A stretch of 64,000 bases of DNA from Corythucha ciliata (Eukaryota; Arthropoda; Insecta; Hemiptera; Tingidae). Below are positions 22,431 to 34,306 of this stretch, one piece after another (positions within the stretch are counted from its first letter, which is position 1; each line of letters begins with the position of its first letter). The stretch spans positions 6,014,001-6,078,000 of the forward strand of contig CM075941.1 of NCBI GenBank assembly GCA_038030265.1. Direction: 5' to 3'. The position numbers and the translations under genes are program-made. The notes under the pieces are model-generated. The model had not been told where the DNA came from, did no database searches, and was given only the letters and a program-made list of their open reading frames with translations.

Positions 22431-23326
22431 GCCCATTTTTTTTTTTTTTTTGTTTACGCCCCCTCTTTACAGAAACACTTTAATCTCAGCGTGTTATTTC
22501 CTTATTTCACGTCACGGAGTGAACGAAAGTACTTTACGTCACTGCTAGGAGTGATGTAAAGTACTTTCCGTCACTGTTATAGGCGTGACATGTTTGGAGT
22601 GAGTCGTGATGAAGCGTGATTGGTAATTATAGCAAACTCGACTTCTCCTCGATCGCCAAACACAACTCGCGCGTAAAGTGACGCTTTCCTCACTTCTTCC
22701 CTCGAATTCAGGGAGTTATCGCTTAAAGCGTTTTTCGCGTAGTTCGTAACCGCTTCTTTGGAACCAGATGCAGTATGGTGACGAAGCGTTCTTCTTGATG
22801 TCCCTCGTCCTGAATGTGACGGAAGAAATTCGAATTTCTATCTTTCCCAAGATGATTCCAAAGCTCGAATTTTAAGGCTGCGCCCACTCTGCCCTGTATA
22901 ATGTTTCCCACAGGTTCCACAAGTCATTTGGCAAACCCCACAGTGGTCCAACGCTGGGAACGGGTCTTTCCCATTGACAACATCGCCCTCAATGACTTAT
23001 ATTATGAGAAGCTATGGAACGAAGAGGATAGGAGAGGATTCATTTGAACGAATTGGCGATTGTTTTACTCTTTAAAAAGGTAGATGGATTTATTTACGGC
23101 TTCACGGACTCGTTTGTCAAATTTTTTAATCTGTCAAAAGTCTATATACCACATAGCAATGTTTGAGCAGTCTTAAAAAAGTTTCAGTTCGCTATTAAAA
23201 GTTTATGATTATGAGAACTACGTGGCCCCGTTGCCAAATAATTATGAGACCAAGTTGCGCTCAATTTTAGTACACGTAATATTATTCTGACTCACTACTT
23301 TTCTTAATAAGAAATACATGCCTATC
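22431..23326. other. No certain gene; one possible orphan exon
   Basis: Contains a poly-T at 22438-22451 and a repeated GTAAAGTACTTTCCGTCAC motif (22508-22575). On the plus strand a good acceptor (TGTTTCCCACAG, ending 22913) is followed by an open frame to TGA at 23045-23047, containing F-P-I-D-N-I-A-L-N-D. It may be an exon or transposon debris; nothing identifies it. Confidence 0.3.
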
Positions 23327-23467
23327 TTAATTTTGGGAGTTTTAATTAAATAATTAAGACTTGATGAACGTCACAAAAACATGCCTTTTTATTAACCATA
23401 TCAGGAACTCGACTGAAAAAGAAAAGTAACAGAGGATTGAAACTCTACATTACACGCATGCGCCTTC
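23327..23467 (-). repeat. Copia 3' LTR remnant
   Basis: About 141 bases from TTAATTTTGGGAG to ATGCGCCTTC are repeated at 31257-31591, where a small element interrupts them. Relative to the minus-strand copia element this is the 3' LTR. It abuts the I-like element directly. Confidence 0.75.
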
Positions 23468-24279
23468 GTCGTAGTACAGATTCAGCAGGGAAAAACGTAT
23501 TCACCCCGACTTTTTCTGTAGCATTTAATATTCGAGGACAGACTTTGCCCCCATACGTGTTTATTCACTACGTCGCCTGCGAGGTGGAGCCGTTCATTCC
23601 AAGAGTAGTGCAATGCAATAAATGCTTGCGTTATGGTCACTTCCAAGATCAATGTAAAGGCGCTGAACGGTGTAGTAAATGCGGAGACGCTCACAATCTG
23701 AGTAAGTGCTCGGCGGAAGAAAAAAATTGCATTCATTGCAATGGCGCTCATCTTGCAACGGAAAGAAACAATTGTCCTCAGTTTTTGAAAGAAAAAAATA
23801 TTAAAAAAGTAATGAGCGAGAGCAACATTTCTCATCATGAGGCGAGATCCGCTGTAAATGGACAATCATTTGAAAATAAACTGAGACCTCCATCCATCAA
23901 TAATATTTCTTCTTTCCCACCCCTTTTTCATGGAAACTTTAATTCTAACAGAAAAGTAGCTTCAACCAGTTCTTTTCCACGGTCCTTTAAACGTTCACGC
24001 GATAACCCTTCCCCACCAGCAGTGATAGCGCAAAATAATGCAACACCGAAAAATACCTCCGGTGGGTTAATCCAATTTAATCCCTACAGGGTGGAACACG
24101 CAGAACAGAAAACTAGATCTCTAATACAACATGAATCCTTCAAATCAGAATTGGAAGATATTATGAAAAATCTGCTTAAAAAAGTCGGTATAAAGGATAA
24201 TCAAATTGCTCACGAGGATACAAAGTTATTTTTAGCACAAACCATCCAGTACATAACAGAGAAGCATAGTAATTTGTAG
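23468..24279 (+). pseudogene. I-like ORF1 (gag-like), 5'-truncated
   Basis: Open to the stop at 24279. Three CCHC-type knuckles run from C-N-K-C-L-R-Y-G-H through C-S-K-C-G-D-A-H to C-I-H-C-N-G-A-H. The product of intact relatives binds the element RNA. The true N-terminus is lost at the LTR junction near 23467; the apparent start codon at 23437 lies in LTR sequence. Confidence 0.75.
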
Positions 24280-24335
24280 TAAGCTATCTCTCTTCCATTT
24301 GTTGGACAGGGAGACATATAACACTATCAATAATC

Positions 24336-25400
24336 ATGGATAATAACTTGAAAATTCTCCAGTGGAATTCGCGCTCTTTAGCATCAAAAATAAAAAGAAA
24401 ATTTCCTTGTTGCAAATAATATCCAGATTGCAGCTATTTCGGAAACTTGGTTCAAGCCAGACAAATCTTATACAATTAACAATTATAACATTGTTAGACA
24501 GGACAGGCGGGACGGTAAAGCCGGAGTGGCAATGTTAGTGAAGAGCAATATTCCATTCAAAACTATTCATAGCTTGCCTACTATAGATGGGCTGATGATT
24601 GTAGGTATTTCCATAGAACTCCATTCAGGAATAATGCTGGATATTTTCTCGATCTACAACAGTCCCCTCAATCATGTATAACAAAGCCAATGGGAAGTGG
24701 TTTTCAGTACCAGCACAGGCCCTGCTTTATTTCTGGGAGATTACAACTGCAATGACCGGATTTTTGGCTCTAGTTTTTCGCAGCCCAAGGGCAAAAAATT
24801 ATCGGATGCGGCACATGAGGCCAACTTAATCTTTCTTAACGATGGGTCCCCCACATTTATAAACCACTTCAATAACACCACCATTTCCGTTCTTGATATA
24901 TCATTCAGTACCCCAAGCATAGCCCCAAATTTTAGTTGGACCACGATCAACGATACTTTAGGGTCGGACCATGTTCCTATCATAATTTCTTCATCGTTTA
25001 AAATTAATAACTGTGTCCGTAGCAAACCCTTGCGAAGATGGAACGAAACCCAAGCAAATTGGGATGATTTCAGGAGCTGTATGTCGTCATTTGATAGCAC
25101 AAGCTTTAACACATACGATGATTTTAAAAAAAACTCTTGAGCTCGCCTGTGACACAGCCATACCTAAATGTTCTACCGCGAGAAATAAAAACCATACAAT
25201 TTGGTGGAATGATGATTGCTCTGCTGCTAAAAGACACAGGTCTGCGGCATTCTCTGCTTACAAAAATAGCCCATGAATGAATACATACTTGGAGCTTAAA
25301 AAGGCAGCAGCCAGGGCAAAACGTGTCGTGAAGCAGGCAAAGCGTCAATCCTGGAGAACATTTTGTGGACAGCTTAACGGCAGCTTCCCTATTGGAGACG
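24336..25400 (+). pseudogene. I-like endonuclease (broken)
   Basis: Begins M-D-N-N-L-K-I-L-Q-W-N-S-R-S-L. After a shift it shows I-S-E-T-W (catalytic Glu) and D-G-K-A-G-V-A-M-L-V; after another, G-D-Y-N-C-N-D, L-D-I-S-F-S-T and G-S-D-H-V-P-I. Stops and shifts near 24415, 24680 and 25135 make it non-functional. Confidence 0.75.
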
Positions 25401-25559
25401 TGTGGAAGAGAATCAAACGTTAAAAAACCCCAGCTCCTGATATCATCTTCCCAGTTAGTAAAGGAAAATGGTGCGACGATTTTCTTTGCAAATTAACTCC
25501 GGATTCCGTGCCTGAGCCAATTCCGGATTTTTCGATAGCTTTTGACCAATCATGCTTTC

Positions 25560-28034
25560 TGACCAGTGCGTTTACGGTCAAGGAGGTGGACCTGGCCATT
25601 AAAAATTCAAAAAATACATCACCTGGCATTGATCAAATAACGTACTCGATTCTGAAACAATGTTCCATGTCAACAAAAAAAAGTTAACAAATATTTTCAA
25701 TGATATTTGGCATAATGGAATTTTCCCAGACAGTTGGAAAGAATATTTAATTTATCCCCTAAAGAAACAAAACAAACCTCCTAACCACTTCGACTCTTAC
25801 CGCCCGATCTCTCTGTCTTCATGTGTAGTCAGGACTTCGGAAAGGATTCTGAAGAACCGGCTGGAATTTTGGCTAGAAAACAAAGAAGTTCTTCCCCGCA
25901 GTCAATTTGGATTCCGAAGAGGCCGAAGCACGGTACACAGTCTTTCCAAATTTACCACCGACATTCAACTTGGATTTACTGAAGGAAAAATTACACTGGC
26001 TATTTTCCTAGACATTTCGGACGCGTACAATAATGTAAATCTTCGCATCCTGTACGATATGATGGTTAAAATCGGGGTTTCCCCATTTTTTGCCCATAGA
26101 ATAGTTTCGTTGATCTCGAATCGCAAACTGTACCTGCAAGTTAGTGATTCTCGGCTCGGTCCCAGGCTTGCCAACAAAGGTTTGCCCCAGGGGGGGGGGG
26201 GGGTCCTTAGTCCTATATTGTATGCGATATACGTGGCAGATTTGGAGGAGGTTCTTCCAGACGCTGTGAACATACTACAGTACGCGGACGACATATGTTT
26301 ATATGTGACTAGAGTCAAGCTTGGAGCGCTGTGTTGAGCTACTTCAACAAGGCGTACTCAGTTTTAACGAGTGGCTTTGCAGCAAAGGACTGGCGATTTC
26401 GGAAAATAAATCAGTAGTCTGTCCCTTCTCGAGACACAGATCTAACGCGCTAGGTGACCAAGTAACGTTAGGGAACTTTAATTTCCCCGTAAAGGAGGAA
26501 GTGAAGTTCCTGGGTTTACATTTCGACCGGAAACTCACCTGGAAAAGTCAAATAGAAAAAATGGTAGTCAAGGCCGAAAGATACGTTAATGTGCTGCGAA
26601 TGATATCACATACTCGTTGGGGAGCAGATCCGGATGTCAGCCTTTTGTTTTACAGAGCGACGGTTCGCTCGATTTTTGAGTATGGGTGTATGTTGTACGG
26701 GTCGGCGTATAAATCTATCCTTAGAAAGCTAGATGTGATACAAGTCAAATCTATTCGAATATGCCTTGGCATGCTTCAATCTACCCCAATAAACAATCTT
26801 CTCAACGAGGCCGGAGAAGTTCCTCTTAAAATCAGACGGGAGATTTTGTCAGACCGCCTTCTCCTTAAAATTAAAAGTTTGTACCCTGACATCACGCAAA
26901 AAATTTATCACCTGAATACGTTTGACCTCACCCATAAATTTTGGCCAAAAAAATCCACACCCATGCTTGTACGTAGCTTCCGACGACTACATTCAATATT
27001 ACCTCAAGTCAACTGTACCAATTATTCTATACCCCTATTCAAATTGTCCAAAGATACACACTCAAGTTTGTACAGAAAAAGTGATCTATTTCTGCAAAAG
27101 ATGTTTAAAATAATTCCACTGGTTTCCAATAACAAGGTGGTAGAAACAGAGTTAAAGCTGATGCCCAACTCTCATTACATATTCACCGACGGTTCTAAGT
27201 CACAATCGGGCTCTGGGTGTTCGTTCTATGACCAAACGTACGACGTTGGTCGTAGATTCAAACTTCCGGACAATACTTCGATCTTCACCTGTGAGGTAGT
27301 GGCGGTTCGAGAGGCTTTGAAATATTTCAACGGTCTATACACAACTAAAGACCTGGTTGTCATTACTGACAACAAAAGTATACTGGCGGCATTAGACAAT
27401 CCCCTGGAATATTTCAGAAGCTCCGTAACAATGTTAGAAGCCTTGGATATACTATGCCAAATTAGAAATAAAAATAAGAAAATCGTATTTTTCTGGGTTC
27501 CCAGCCACTCGGGGATTTTTGGTAACGAGCAAGCAGACCGTCTTGCGAAACAGGCGTGCTCTACGGGCGAGCTGTTAAAAATAGACGCGAATTACTCGGA
27601 ATTTTTCGGTTTAAGCAAATCAATACAGTGTCAAACGTGGTACCACAGTTACAGAGCAAGCGAAACTGGCCTGTTCTACGTAGGGCATAACCCCACAATA
27701 AATTATTTCCCTTGGTTCCACAAACGGAATGTGTCCAAAAACTTGTGCGCAGCTTTGTGTCGGCTTAGGACCAACCACGGAATTTGCCCTGCATACCTTA
27801 AAAAAAATAAATGTTCAGGTGTCTGACCAGTGCGAATCATGCCATACTTTAGGGGATTTGGAACACATCATCATGCATTGTAAAAAATTCACCGCAGAAA
27901 GACTTGAATTGTTCAGAAATTTAGGGTCATTATTAGCAAACCCATTCAATTACATAAACATATTAATTTCCAAAGACTTAGACGTGTACAAAAACGTACA
28001 TCAATTTTTACTTAGAATACAGCATCTAGTTTAA
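25560..28034 (+). pseudogene. I-like reverse transcriptase and RNase H (broken)
   Basis: RT motifs: Y-R-P-I-S-L-S, F-G-F-R-R-G-R-S-T, F-L-D-I-S-D-A-Y (first Asp), G-L-P-Q-G and the active site Y-A-D-D. A run of 12 G lies after the G-L-P-Q codons (about 26191-26202), giving extra glycines where relatives have a short G-S/V. The frame breaks near 26330 and continues through a long ORF with RNase H: F-T-D-G-S-K-S, C-E-V-V-A-V, I-T-D-N-K-S and W-V-P-S-H-S-G-I-F-G-N-E. A last shift near 27805 leads to the terminal C-E-S-C...H...H-C zinc motif. Confidence 0.8.
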
Positions 28035-28128
28035 ATCATAACATTTTCACACCCGCAATCAAACTAAAACTGTGGCTCCGGCTTCCGGGCTAATGCCAAT
28101 TTAAAAAAAAAATAATAATAATTTTATG

Positions 28129-28743
28129 AATCAAATCCCTTTGAGAAATAAAAATATCGTCCCCTTTCTTTTCTATTTCTAACCCCAAAAATTTAAAATT
28201 TGGACAACAACCCATTTCCTTCATTTTATATTTCCCCAACAAGCTCTGTTTAATTGAATTTATTTCAGCGTCATCCTTTGAAAAAATTAATAAATCGTCA
28301 ATCCAAATTAATATGAAAGTTCCGTTTCGTTGGTAAAGACAGGGGTCGACTTTACTTCTAATAAATTTTAAAGTTTCAAGTTCGGAGTTAAGACAATCAT
28401 TCCAACATTTTGGACTGTTACGAAAGCCGTATAAGGATTTTTTAAGTTTACAAACAAGATTTTTAGAATCGCTCACCGAATAGCCGTCAGGAATTTTCAT
28501 ATAGACAGGGGTAGGTAGGACCCCATTTAGAAAGGCAGCTTCAAAATCCATTTGGTGGATTTTTAGATCTTTTTCGAGCGCTACGGACAGCAGCAGTCTT
28601 AGCGAGTTCATTCTCGCTACTGGTGAGTAGACATCTTCTTCGACAGACGGTCGCTGTTTAAAACCTCGAGCTACCAATCTCGCTTTCTTGATTTCTTTTC
28701 CGTTGACTTCTTTCTGGAGGTGGCGACAATTCCCAGGTTTCAT
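28129..28743 (-). pseudogene. Copia reverse transcriptase (truncated)
   Basis: Contains D-V-Y-S-P-V-A-R, H-Q-M-D-F-E-A-A-F-L-N-G (first Asp), K-S-L-Y-G-F-R-N-S-P and the active site W-I-D-D-L-L-I-F. It ends soon after I-S-Q-R-D-L, where the I-like tail begins, so the RT end and RNase H are lost. Confidence 0.85.
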
Positions 28744-29852
28744 TTTGCGTCAAGTTCTGGAGTTCTTTCTGAATCGGATGATTGAACTGCTTCCTTGTAG
28801 CTAGACGGCACATCGGACGGTAGATGTCCAGCTGACAGTGCTACGAAGTAATCCATGTGGTAATCGTCGAAACGTTTAGGTCGAACTATTTTTCTTCTAC
28901 GTTCCCCTTCTTCTTCGCTTGGTATTTCGGGCGTTTCTTCGTCAAGTTCAGTGTCGTCGTCTTGATTACGTTGTTCTTCTTCGTCATTGCGTGTTTCGGT
29001 GATAACTATTTTCCGCTGGAGGCTTGATTTGTTCTCGTCAAAAACAACACTCCTTGAGATAACGATTTTATGGTGAGAGGGGTCCCATAAACGGTAACCA
29101 TTTGGTGCATAGCCGACAAAAATGAGTTCCTGGCTGCGATCATCGAGTTTTCCTCGATCTTCCTTCGGTATGTGAGAGAAAGCTCGACATCCAAAGACTC
29201 TAATATTAGAAGTGTCCACCTTTCTTTGATACCAAACGTCCGCTGGTGTTTCCTGATGGCCAAGGACCGACGTGGGAATACGATTGATTTGGTAGGCAGC
29301 TGTACGCACAGCTTCACCCCAGATAGATTTGTCCAGTTGAGCATCAGCAATCATGCACCTGGCCATGTTGAATACGGTTCGATGATACCTCTCAGAAACA
29401 CCATTTTGTTCAGGGTTTCTTGGAACTGTGTACTCGATTTGAATACCTTTCGACGAACAGAAGTTTTTAAAATTGTCGGACGTATATTCGCCCCCGTTGT
29501 CACAACGGAAACGAGAAATCTTCGATGAAAACTTGGATGTCACCAAAGCCTCGTACTCCTTGAATTTATCCAGGACTTCCGACTTCTTTTTCATTAAATA
29601 AATTTGAGCGAAGTGGGAAAAATGATCAATAAACAGTACGTAGTACCTCATACCGTCAAACGTTTCCGGTGTAACTGGTCCAACAACGTCCGAGCTGACC
29701 ACTTCAAGAATTCGTCTTGTCTTTTTCCCTTCTTCCAGGGTTTTGAACGATGAGCGGGTTTGCTTTCCTCTCAAACAGATTTCGCAAAGCTCTTTAGACG
29801 GGTATTGAGCGGAATGGCCCATTCGCCGATGAAGAAGATCAGGATCGTCCAC
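28740..29852 (-). pseudogene. Copia integrase
   Basis: A 370-codon frame with zinc-binding H-R-R-M-G-H and C-E-I-C, DDE core residues in S-S-D-V-V-G-P, C-D-N-G-G-E-Y and N-G-V-S-E-R-Y, then the copia-specific G-C-x-A/R-F-S-H-I-P and G-Y-A-P-N-G-Y-R-L-W region. A frame break separates it from gag-protease (about 29852-30052). Confidence 0.85.
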
Positions 29853-30051
29853 GGTTGATGCGGCAGCATTTATGCTGACGAGCCGGTTTCAAGATAAACA
29901 ACGTAGAGATTTCCTTCCAACTGACCAGTTAGAATGACAGCGTTTTTCCGCATAATTTTGACCACTCCTTCTTCAAAGACGACTTTCAGATTTTGCTCCT
30001 GGAGTTTTTTGACAGATATCAAGTTGTGGTCCAGTTTTTCACAGGCATATG

Positions 30052-31131
30052 CTATGCTTCGAGGATTTCAATTGGCATTTTTCCACTCCTGAAAATTAAA
30101 GAGCCTCGAAGTGTTGCCATGATTTTCTCACCTCTTTTAGCGACGCGTACAGGTTTTTCCACTTCTTCAACGTTCGTGAGACATCGACTGGTTTCCCAGT
30201 TGATCAAGTGAATAGTTGCCCCACTATCGACGACAAATTTGATTTTCGAAGGGTTGTTTTGAGACAGCAACGACTTGTTTTCAGCAACAGGTTCACAGAA
30301 GAACGATACTTTCTCACCTGACTCGTCTTCCGCCATTCGGGCGACATAGTTGACGTTTCTTTGCGGTTTGTTGACGTACCGGCTGGAAAAATTCCTTCTG
30401 TTTTCTCGGTGTTCGTTCAGTTCCGGGCATTGACTTCGTTTGTGACCTCTCTTTTTACAATTGTGACAATTAAATGGAAAGTTTCCTCCCGAGTAGTTCC
30501 TGTGGCTTCTTTGCCCCTTGAAAGTCGCAGGGACCGACGAAGAACTATCGTTTTCTTGAGGTTTCTGCCTGTTTTCCTCCTGAAGGAGCTTATTTTTCAC
30601 GAACTGTAGGCTTATCTGATCAGGATCATGCGAAAATATAATGTCGATTGCGACGGTGACAGCGTTAAATGACTTCGGCATCGCTGACAATAATTGTGAG
30701 ATGACTTCGTCATCCTTCATCGTCACACCCGAATTTCGCAGGTCAAGCACGATTTGGTCGAATTCCTTGAAAAAAGTTTGCAAAGGGCCTCCGGTGAACT
30801 TCAGATTGCTTAGCTTCCTTTTCAAATTTACTTGATTTGCAAGCCCCTTTTTAACGTAAGTCGACTCCAACGTTTCTATGATTTCTTGAGCCGATTTGTC
30901 CTTTACCGACTGTAAGATACTATCGGACAACCACTGAATTATAACGTTACGTGCTTTCCGTTCCTTCATGTCGTAGTTTTTCTGCGTTTCGGAGGGCGTC
31001 TTGGGCTGCAAACCGCTTAGGACATCGAGATCCTCGAGAACGGCACTAACTCGAATTTTCCAATTGGGAAAGTTATTTCCGTCGAACTGTTTCACGTTCA
31101 TCATCGTGTTGGTATTGGTATTCCACGCCAT
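30052..31131 (-). pseudogene. Copia gag and protease
   Basis: A 359-codon frame starting M-A-W-N-T-N-T-N. UBN2/gag-type capsid sequence is followed by one knuckle, C-H-N-C-K-K-R-G-H-K-R-S-Q-C, and the protease site F-V-V-D-S-G-A-T. The frame is intact to about 30052, then is lost before integrase. Confidence 0.8.
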
Positions 31132-31240
31132 CGAAAAAAAAAAAAATCACTCCCGACTTCCGAACCCGAATAATTTTCCGCTTAAACTTCCAAGCAATTA
31201 TTCCGCGTTTAACACACTGATTTTTCCCGTGATTAAACTG

Positions 31241-31254
31241 CTGGGCCCATAACC
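31241..31254 (-). promoter_or_regulatory. Copia primer-binding site (half initiator-Met tRNA)
   Basis: On the minus strand GGTTATGGGCCCAG directly follows the 5' LTR. It is complementary to the anticodon-stem region of initiator tRNA-Met, the half-tRNA primer known for Drosophila copia. This fixes the inner LTR edge at about 31257. Confidence 0.8.
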
Positions 31255-31256
31255 TT

Positions 31257-31591
31257 TTAATTTTGGGAGTTTTAATTAAATAATTAAGACTTGATGAACG
31301 TCACAAAAACATGCCTTTTTATTAACCATATCAGGAACTTGACTAAGGAACCTTTAAAGACGAGTAGACGCATACGGCGCCATGTTCGTTCTTATCAGTT
31401 TAATAAGAATGGTTGGGGGTGGTTTGTTGACATCCATAAAACATCAACAAAAGGTGGATTTTACTGACTGATAATTGATAAGAGCGAACATGGCGTCTGT
31501 GATTTTACCTGTCTGATTATAGGTTCTCTAACTCGACTGAAAAAGAAAAGTAGCAGAGGATTGAAACTCTACATTACACGCATGCGCCTTC
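31257..31591 (-). repeat. Copia 5' LTR
   Basis: Matches 23327-23467 on both sides of an inserted 185-base element (31345-31529). LTR length without the insertion is about 140-150 bases, short for copia elements. Confidence 0.75.
31345..31529. mobile_element. Miniature element inserted in the copia LTR
   Basis: Absent from the other LTR, which defines its limits. Flanked by AACTTGACT (31336-31344) and AACTCGACT (31530-31538), a 9-bp duplication with one change. Imperfect terminal inverted repeats start AAGGAACCT and AGAGAACCT and share GCCATGTTCG further in. A 9-bp target suggests a Mutator-like family. Confidence 0.65.
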
Positions 31592-31729
31592 AGACTTGGC
31601 GCCTGTAGAACAAATACTATAATGCGCGATTCGACATCAACAGCCTATTCCTACCTAGGGTTCAAATTAAAACTGTTGGATGTAGGGGGCTATGAACCCA
31701 CCAAACTTCACGAAATGGAGACTGGACCG

Positions 31730-32700
31730 CACCTTGGGTGCAATCTTCGCACCTTGCGTACAATTTTGGCCGCGAATTAGTGATTTTCCTCAATTTTACC
31801 CGCGAATTAACGCTTTTTATCAAAATTTAGCAGCTTATACCGTTTTCAACCAGGGAATTAGCGACTTTTTTTTCAATTTTAGCCACGAATTGACGTTTTC
31901 CGCAATTTTAGCAGCAGATGAGACATTTTTAGCAGCAAATTAGCATTTTGGCCGCGCTAATTAGTGATTTTTTATATTTTAGCCCCGCATTAGCAATTGT
32001 TTGTACTTACTGCTGTGGATTAGCGAAGTTTTGCAGTTTAAGCCTTGAAACTTTCAGAAAAGCTACGGATTTTTGTTTTCTAATTTTTTGTTGCGATTTA
32101 GTTATTATTTTAATTTGTCTCCGATTATGGAGGTTTTAGGTATTTGCAACTATTTTTCTCAATTTTAGCTGTTGAATAACGTTGTTTGCTAATTTTGCAG
32201 TGAATTAGCATGTATTGTTCGATATATACGAACTTTTATGTGAAGTTTGAGTTGTGAATTTGCCATTTTTGCCCAATTTTAACCCGTTGCTTTTGTCAAT
32301 ATTACCCGCGATTTTTGAGCACTTGTACAGCCTTGAATTAGTAGAGTGTTTTCTCAACTTTAGACGCGGGCTGTGCCCAAAAACAGCGCTTTTTGCGTTG
32401 ATTTCGACATTTGAGGCGCAGAATGGTCTCCATACACACCGCGAATCAGCGTTTTTTTTTCCACAATTTTGGCCTGGAAGTTGGATCGTTGAGACTACGA
32501 TACGAGTCAGCCCTTTTGTCGTCCTCAATAATATTATAGCCACGAATATTAGCGCATTTTCCAGCGGTTTTCCGGCTTTAGCAAGTTGCACATTGACGAA
32601 CAGAACATCAGTGCGCTACAGGGGACGTTGTATTTTCTCCATTTTAGCCGTGGATTTTTCTCAAGAAAGCGCGAATTTTCTAAAAATTTGAGCCACCAGA
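31730..32700. repeat. Block of the ~30-bp satellite family
   Basis: Degenerate tandem units such as CAATTTTGGCCGCGAATTAG in the plus orientation, upstream of the AGPAT gene. The same family fills the zinc-finger intron. No hAT-like terminus was seen at the edges of this block. Confidence 0.7.
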
Positions 32701-33108
32701 AACGTTCTCGGGGGCTCAATTAAATATTCAGCTCACACTCTTTGCTGATGTCACTTATTGCAAGTTAGGAGTGACTATGAGGTCCGCCCCCCTCGCCACT
32801 ATCTCGATACGCTACTGCTATGGTGGAGTCCCTGTCCAATTTTTCGAAACCGTTGTTCCTTGGTCCAAAACTCTTCCGTTTTCTTCTGCACGGGGCGCAT
32901 TGCTGTACTCATTAGAAATTATCGCTGAAAGATGATCCAGTCACTGAAAATCGATTCCGATTTAAAGAAAAAAGCGCGGTGAGGCAAGTCGAAATTTAAC
33001 TCAAATTGACTTCAACTCCGCAACAACTTGGCCATCCAAATATTTTGTTCTTCTTCAATTTTCTGTTTCAGGCAGCCGGAACAAGAAGAAACCACGACAG
33101 CGTCCAAA

Positions 33109-33302
33109 ATGGCCTGCGCTCTCACTTGGGCTGCGGCCATATTTCTTGGTACGATCATGTACAACTGTAGTAAAATATTTCGTTACTACACGAAATTCAT
33201 TTTCTTCGCCGTCGCGAGTTTAATAGCGGCGTCAATATTTATTCCAATTATGTTCTTCCGCCCGCGAGACAGCAGAAACGCTCTGTAAAAGCGACAAGCC
33301 CA

Positions 33303-33333
<31 letters not shown>

Positions 33334-34278
33334 CATGCTATAAAATAATTTTTGTTTTCTTTTTTTTTAGGCTACCTGCTTTGGCGTGCAGATATATTTC
33401 TTACATTCTTGGCATGCGATGGACGATCAAAGGCCATGAAAATATAGTCCGGAACGAGGGTGCTGTAGTTTTAATTAACCACCAAAGTTTCTTGGATTTA
33501 AATGGTCGGGTTCGAAACATTTTTGTATAATCTATATCTCCCCCCCCCCCAACTGGCCGTGCGACCCTGACTCCACTATCTCTTTCACACTACAGTTTTG
33601 GCACATTTGTGGCCCATAATGGACAACTGCGCGGCGATTTCAAAACGAGAAATCATGTACTTGGGGACTTTTGGCCTTGCTTCGTGGCTTTGGGGAACAG
33701 TTTTTATTGACAGGGCGAACGCCAAGGGAGCTCAAAACGCCGTTAACAAGGCGTCAGAAACTATTCAATCAAAAAAGGTTGTTGATTAATGGTTTTTATT
33801 TGACTAAAACGCGTTATTAATTTTTTTTTTTTGTATTTTCAGACTAGAATTTTAATTTTTCCGGAGGGAACCAGGCACGGCGAAGAAAAATTTCTTCCCT
33901 TTAAAAAGGGAGCCTTTCACATCGCCATCGCGTCCAAAGCACCGATTCAACCCGTCGTCGTTTCGAGGTACACGTTTCTCGATCATAAAAATTACAGATT
34001 TGATCCAGGTAAAAAGTGATTTTTATTAGTTGCGCTTTGAAACAACCCCCCCGCCCCCCGCCTTCCCACTACCAATCCTACTCTTATACGTCGGTTCTGT
34101 GTGCTCCTAAGGACACGTCACCGTCAGCATTCTTCCGGCGATTCGAACCGACAACGTCAACAAGGAAGAGATTGACCGACTTGTCAGTCATGCGCACAAG
34201 GAAATGTCGGACGAGTACGAGCGGTTGAATTCGACGAACAATAGGTACAAATCTTGGGCGACGCAGAGTTTGAATTAA
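33109..34278 (+). CDS. 1-acyl-sn-glycerol-3-phosphate acyltransferase (AGPAT/LPAAT), complete
   Basis: Five coding exons: 33109-33284, 33371-33504, 33596-33777, 33843-34008 and 34112-34278, all with GT-AG introns of 65-103 bases, giving 274 residues, the usual family length. It converts lysophosphatidate to phosphatidate in glycerolipid synthesis at the ER. Acyltransferase motif I is N-H-Q-S-F-L-D (exon 2), motif II is G-T-V-F-I-D-R (exon 3), motif III is F-P-E-G-T-R and motif IV is Q-P-V-V-V-S (exon 4). Two hydrophobic N-terminal segments in exon 1 are likely membrane anchors. ATG at 33109 follows an untranslated leader and an acceptor ending at 33071; a possible donor (GTGAGG, about 32979) would place the first exon just upstream. 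AATAAA follows at 34301. The last exon is paralogous to 22-188. All motifs are intact, so it is probably functional. Confidence 0.93.
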
Positions 34279-34306
34279 TGGGGTCGTCGTGGTTGCCAAC
34301 AATAAA

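Larger units (their letters stand above)
23468..28120 (+). mobile_element. I-like non-LTR retrotransposon inside copia
   Basis: ORF1 with three zinc knuckles, endonuclease, RT, RNase H and a C-terminal zinc motif, in I-clade order. The tail is A-rich and ends in TAA repeats (about 28102-28120), as I elements do. The 5' end joins the copia LTR inside ORF1 and the 3' end joins copia RT. The copia segment between RT and the 3' LTR is missing, so insertion and deletion occurred together or in succession. Confidence 0.8.
28121..31591 (-). mobile_element. Ty1/copia LTR retrotransposon, 3' part missing
   Basis: Minus strand: 5' LTR (31257-31591, interrupted by a small element), primer-binding site, gag-protease, integrase and RT in copia order. 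It is truncated within RT at the I-like element. The 3' LTR survives at 23327-23467. RNase H and the end of RT are absent. Confidence 0.85.

Noticed and set aside
22723..22920. 65-codon minus-strand frame as a gene
   Set aside because: No motif, and the opposite strand offers an equally plausible splice acceptor; insufficient evidence for either.
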